Source of the DNA: Sphingomonas lenta
GTDB lineage: Bacteria; Pseudomonadota; Alphaproteobacteria; Sphingomonadales; Sphingomonadaceae
Direction of reading: 5' to 3'
Length of the DNA stretch: 64,000 nucleotides
NCBI RefSeq assembly: GCF_002288825.1
Contig: NZ_NSLI01000005.1
Span: 186,001 to 250,000 of the forward strand
This document shows positions 62,222 to 64,000 of the stretch, in pieces. How positions within the stretch are numbered: the stretch's first letter is position 1; each line of letters opens with the position of its first letter. The notes below the pieces were generated by a model that worked only from the letters and a program-made list of their open reading frames with translations, had not been told where the DNA came from and ran no database searches. Made by a program: the position numbers and the translations under genes.

Positions 62222-64000
62222 CACAGCCGGAGCCTCACCCCGCCATAAGCCGCGCGGCTCGCGGCGCCGTAGCGGAATACGGTCTGGTACTCTTCGTCGA
62301 ACAGGTTCTCGACGCGGCCGTAGAGCTCGACGCGGTCGGTGAGCGCGACCGCGGCGCGAAGGTCGGCGAGGACGTAGCCGTCGAGGCGCGTCGCGTTGGC
62401 GGCGTCGTCGAAGCTGTCGCCCACCGCCGACAGCGTCGCACCCGCCTGGAGGCCCCACGGGAACTCATAGTCGGCCACGACGCTGAACGTTTCGCGCGGG
62501 CGACGGGCTAGCCGGCCGCCCGTGTCGCGGTTCACCGCGTCGATGAAGCTGTATTGGCCCAGCAGGCGCAGCCGCTCGACGGGGCGCAGCGCCAGCGTGA
62601 GCTCGACGCCCTCCGCGCGGGTCAGGCGCGTGTTGGCGTAGACGCCGAACGGGCGGTTCACGCAGGGACCGCTCGTCGCGGCGGGCGGGCAGAAGGCGAA
62701 ATCGATCTGGTTGTCGATGTCGCGGTGGAAATAGGTGGCGCTCAGCTCCGCCGCCTCGCCGCCAAGGTTCTGGGCGACGCCGACCTCCCAGCTCTCCGAC
62801 CGCTCGGGCTGCAGGCCCCGGTCGCCGAAGTCGCTGTAGAGCTGGAACAAGGAAGGGGCCTTGAAACCCTCGCCGTAGCTCGCGCGGAGCCGCGTCGCGC
62901 CGCCGTTCGGGCTGAACACGCTCGACGCGGCGACCGTGGTCTCGCCGCCGAACGTCTGGTGATCGTCGTGGCGTACGCCGCCGGTGAGCGTCAGGCCCGC
63001 CACCGGCTGAAGCGTGAGCTCGCCATAGACGCTGGTGATGCGCACGTCGGCGCCGGCGGGCGGGCCGCCATAGCTCGCGGCGCGGTAGCTGGAGCGCTCG
63101 GTCTCCGCGCCGAACACCGCGTCCACGCGCCCGAGGTCGAGGACGCCCTGATACTCGAAGCGCTCGTTCTCGCCCTGGGCGTCGAACGTGGTCGCGCCCG
63201 CATCCTCGTTCTCGCGGTCCGTGCGCGTGTAGGCGAAGGCGACGCGGTTGCGGAACCGGCCGTCGAGGAGCGCGGCGTTGAGGCCCGCATAGCCGGTCAG
63301 CTCGCGCGTGCGCCCCGTCTCGGCCGTGTCGGCGAAGGCGAACAGCGGCGCGGGGAAGCCGTCGATCTCCGTCTCGCCGTCCGAGTAGAAGCCGCGCAGG
63401 TCGATCGCGACGGCGTCGGAGAGGCCGATCAGCGCCTTGGCGTTGGCGCCGACATTCTGGTAGCCGTCGCGCTCCGCCCCGCCCGCGAAGGCGGAGAAGC
63501 CGTCGGTGCGGAAATACCCCGCGCCCGCGCTGAGCGCGGCGGGGCCGACGCGGCCCGACACGTTCGCGACGGCCTGCGCGGTGTCGCGCCAGCCATATTC
63601 ACCGCGCGCGTTCACGCGGAGGTCGTCCGTCGGCGGCGCGGTGAGCAGGTTGACGACGCCGCCGATCGCCTGGCTGCCCCAGATCACCGATTGCGAGCCG
63701 CGCACGACCTCGATCCGGTCGATGTTGTTGACGAGCAGCGTGGCGAAGTTGAAGCCGCCGCCGACCGCGGAAGGGTCGTTCAGCTTGACGCCGTCGATCA
63801 GCACGACGTTCTGGTCGTTCTCCGCGCCGCGGATATTGAGCCCCGCGACCGAGCCCGGCCCGCCGTTGCGCGTGAGCGTCACGCCCGGCACCGTGCGGAG
63901 CAGGTCGACCACCGTCTGCGCCTGGCGGTCGCGGATCTCGTCCGACGTGATCACGGTGACCGATTGCGCGACCTCCTCGATCGGGCGTTCGGTGCGGTTG
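62221..64000 (-). CDS. btuB: TonB-dependent receptor, BtuB-like (N-terminus outside window)
   Basis: 593 residues visible; the frame stays open to base 64000 and the signal peptide and TonB box lie beyond. The plug shows VITSDEIRDRQAQTVVDLLR, LNIRGAENDQNVVLIDGVKL and VVRGSQSVIWGSQAIGGVVN, and the barrel ends AYGGVRLRL. Similarity is to vitamin B12 receptors, consistent with the coupled BtuFCD-like genes. A cobalamin riboswitch upstream would settle the substrate but would be outside this window. Confidence 0.88.
   Translation of the reverse strand, partial: NRTERPIEEVAQSVTVITSDEIRDRQAQTVVDLLRTVPGVTLTRNGGPGSVAGLNIRGAENDQNVVLIDGVKLNDPSAVGGGFNFATLLVNNIDRIEVVRGSQSVIWGSQAIGGVVNLLTAPPTDDLRVNARGEYGWRDTAQAVANVSGRVGPAALSAGAGYFRTDGFSAFAGGAERDGYQNVGANAKALIGLSDAVAIDLRGFYSDGETEIDGFPAPLFAFADTAETGRTRELTGYAGLNAALLDGRFRNRVAFAYTRTDRENEDAGATTFDAQGENERFEYQGVLDLGRVDAVFGAETERSSYRAASYGGPPAGADVRITSVYGELTLQPVAGLTLTGGVRHDDHQTFGGETTVAASSVFSPNGGATRLRASYGEGFKAPSLFQLYSDFGDRGLQPERSESWEVGVAQNLGGEAAELSATYFHRDIDNQIDFAFCPPAATSGPCVNRPFGVYANTRLTRAEGVELTLALRPVERLRLLGQYSFIDAVNRDTGGRLARRPRETFSVVADYEFPWGLQAGATLSAVGDSFDDAANATRLDGYVLADLRAAVALTDRVELYGRVENLFDEEYQTVFRYGAASRAAYGGVRLRL

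Overview
The window is GC-rich, densely coded bacterial chromosome. It points to an alphaproteobacterium of the Sphingomonadales. Supporting evidence: three TonB-dependent receptors, a fused ThiS-ThiG, a glnB-glnA pair, aroQ-accB-accC, a divergent miaA/serB pair, many GTGA/ATGA gene overlaps, and several kinds of long intergenic palindromes typical of sphingomonads. This assignment is inference from gene content and style; there is no rRNA or marker phylogeny in the window. I see no phage, IS element, integrase or CRISPR array.

Layout. 1-5183: the end of a tamB-like gene, then a Baeyer-Villiger-type flavin monooxygenase. 5500-9713: a signalling operon (EAL phosphodiesterase, TPR hybrid histidine kinase, single-domain receiver). 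9710-12980: NDUFAF5-like methyltransferase, comF, grxC, a nitrilase-superfamily hydrolase, DUF1178 and tRNA-Arg(CCT). 13137-16377: a SWIB protein and a large TonB-dependent receptor. 16563-18311: folE, a pteridine-reductase-like SDR and folB. 18383-21308: BLUF photoreceptor, YceI, miaA and serB. 21312-25457: a 270-bp palindromic element, then two SPOR-domain proteins flanking an orphan ParA and a ribbon-helix-helix-like partner. 25466-30288: pyrC' (probably non-catalytic), pyrB, a GH172/DUF2961 protein and an M20 peptidase. 30363-33399: a SpoIIAA-like protein, a methyltransferase, glnA and glnB with a good sigma-54 promoter match. 33522-37772: an ArsC-like protein, a membrane protein, accC-accB-aroQ and a RES/Xre toxin-antitoxin pair.

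37860-46406: thiSG fusion, a methyltransferase, and a leucine-degradation operon (isovaleryl-CoA dehydrogenase, both methylcrotonyl-CoA carboxylase subunits, interrupted by a low-GC orphan membrane protein), then a MaoC hydratase and a CitE-family lyase. 46389-51742: a ZnuD-like receptor, two tail-to-tail exported methyltransferase-fold proteins, an APC permease whose best start is CTG, and a small protein. 51804-58360: a complete tripartite RND efflux system with a divergent TetR regulator and a perfect operator palindrome between them. 58365-64000: a GH130 protein and a btuD-btuC-btuF-btuB-like uptake operon whose receptor runs off the right edge.

The most interesting items are: the ParA/RHH/SPOR island; the internal Gly-Gly of the ThiS-ThiG fusion; miaA and serB start codons sharing one CATG; the CTG-started permease; the orphan low-GC gene inside the leucine operon; the exported methyltransferase pair; and a palindrome inserted inside the M20 peptidase coding sequence.
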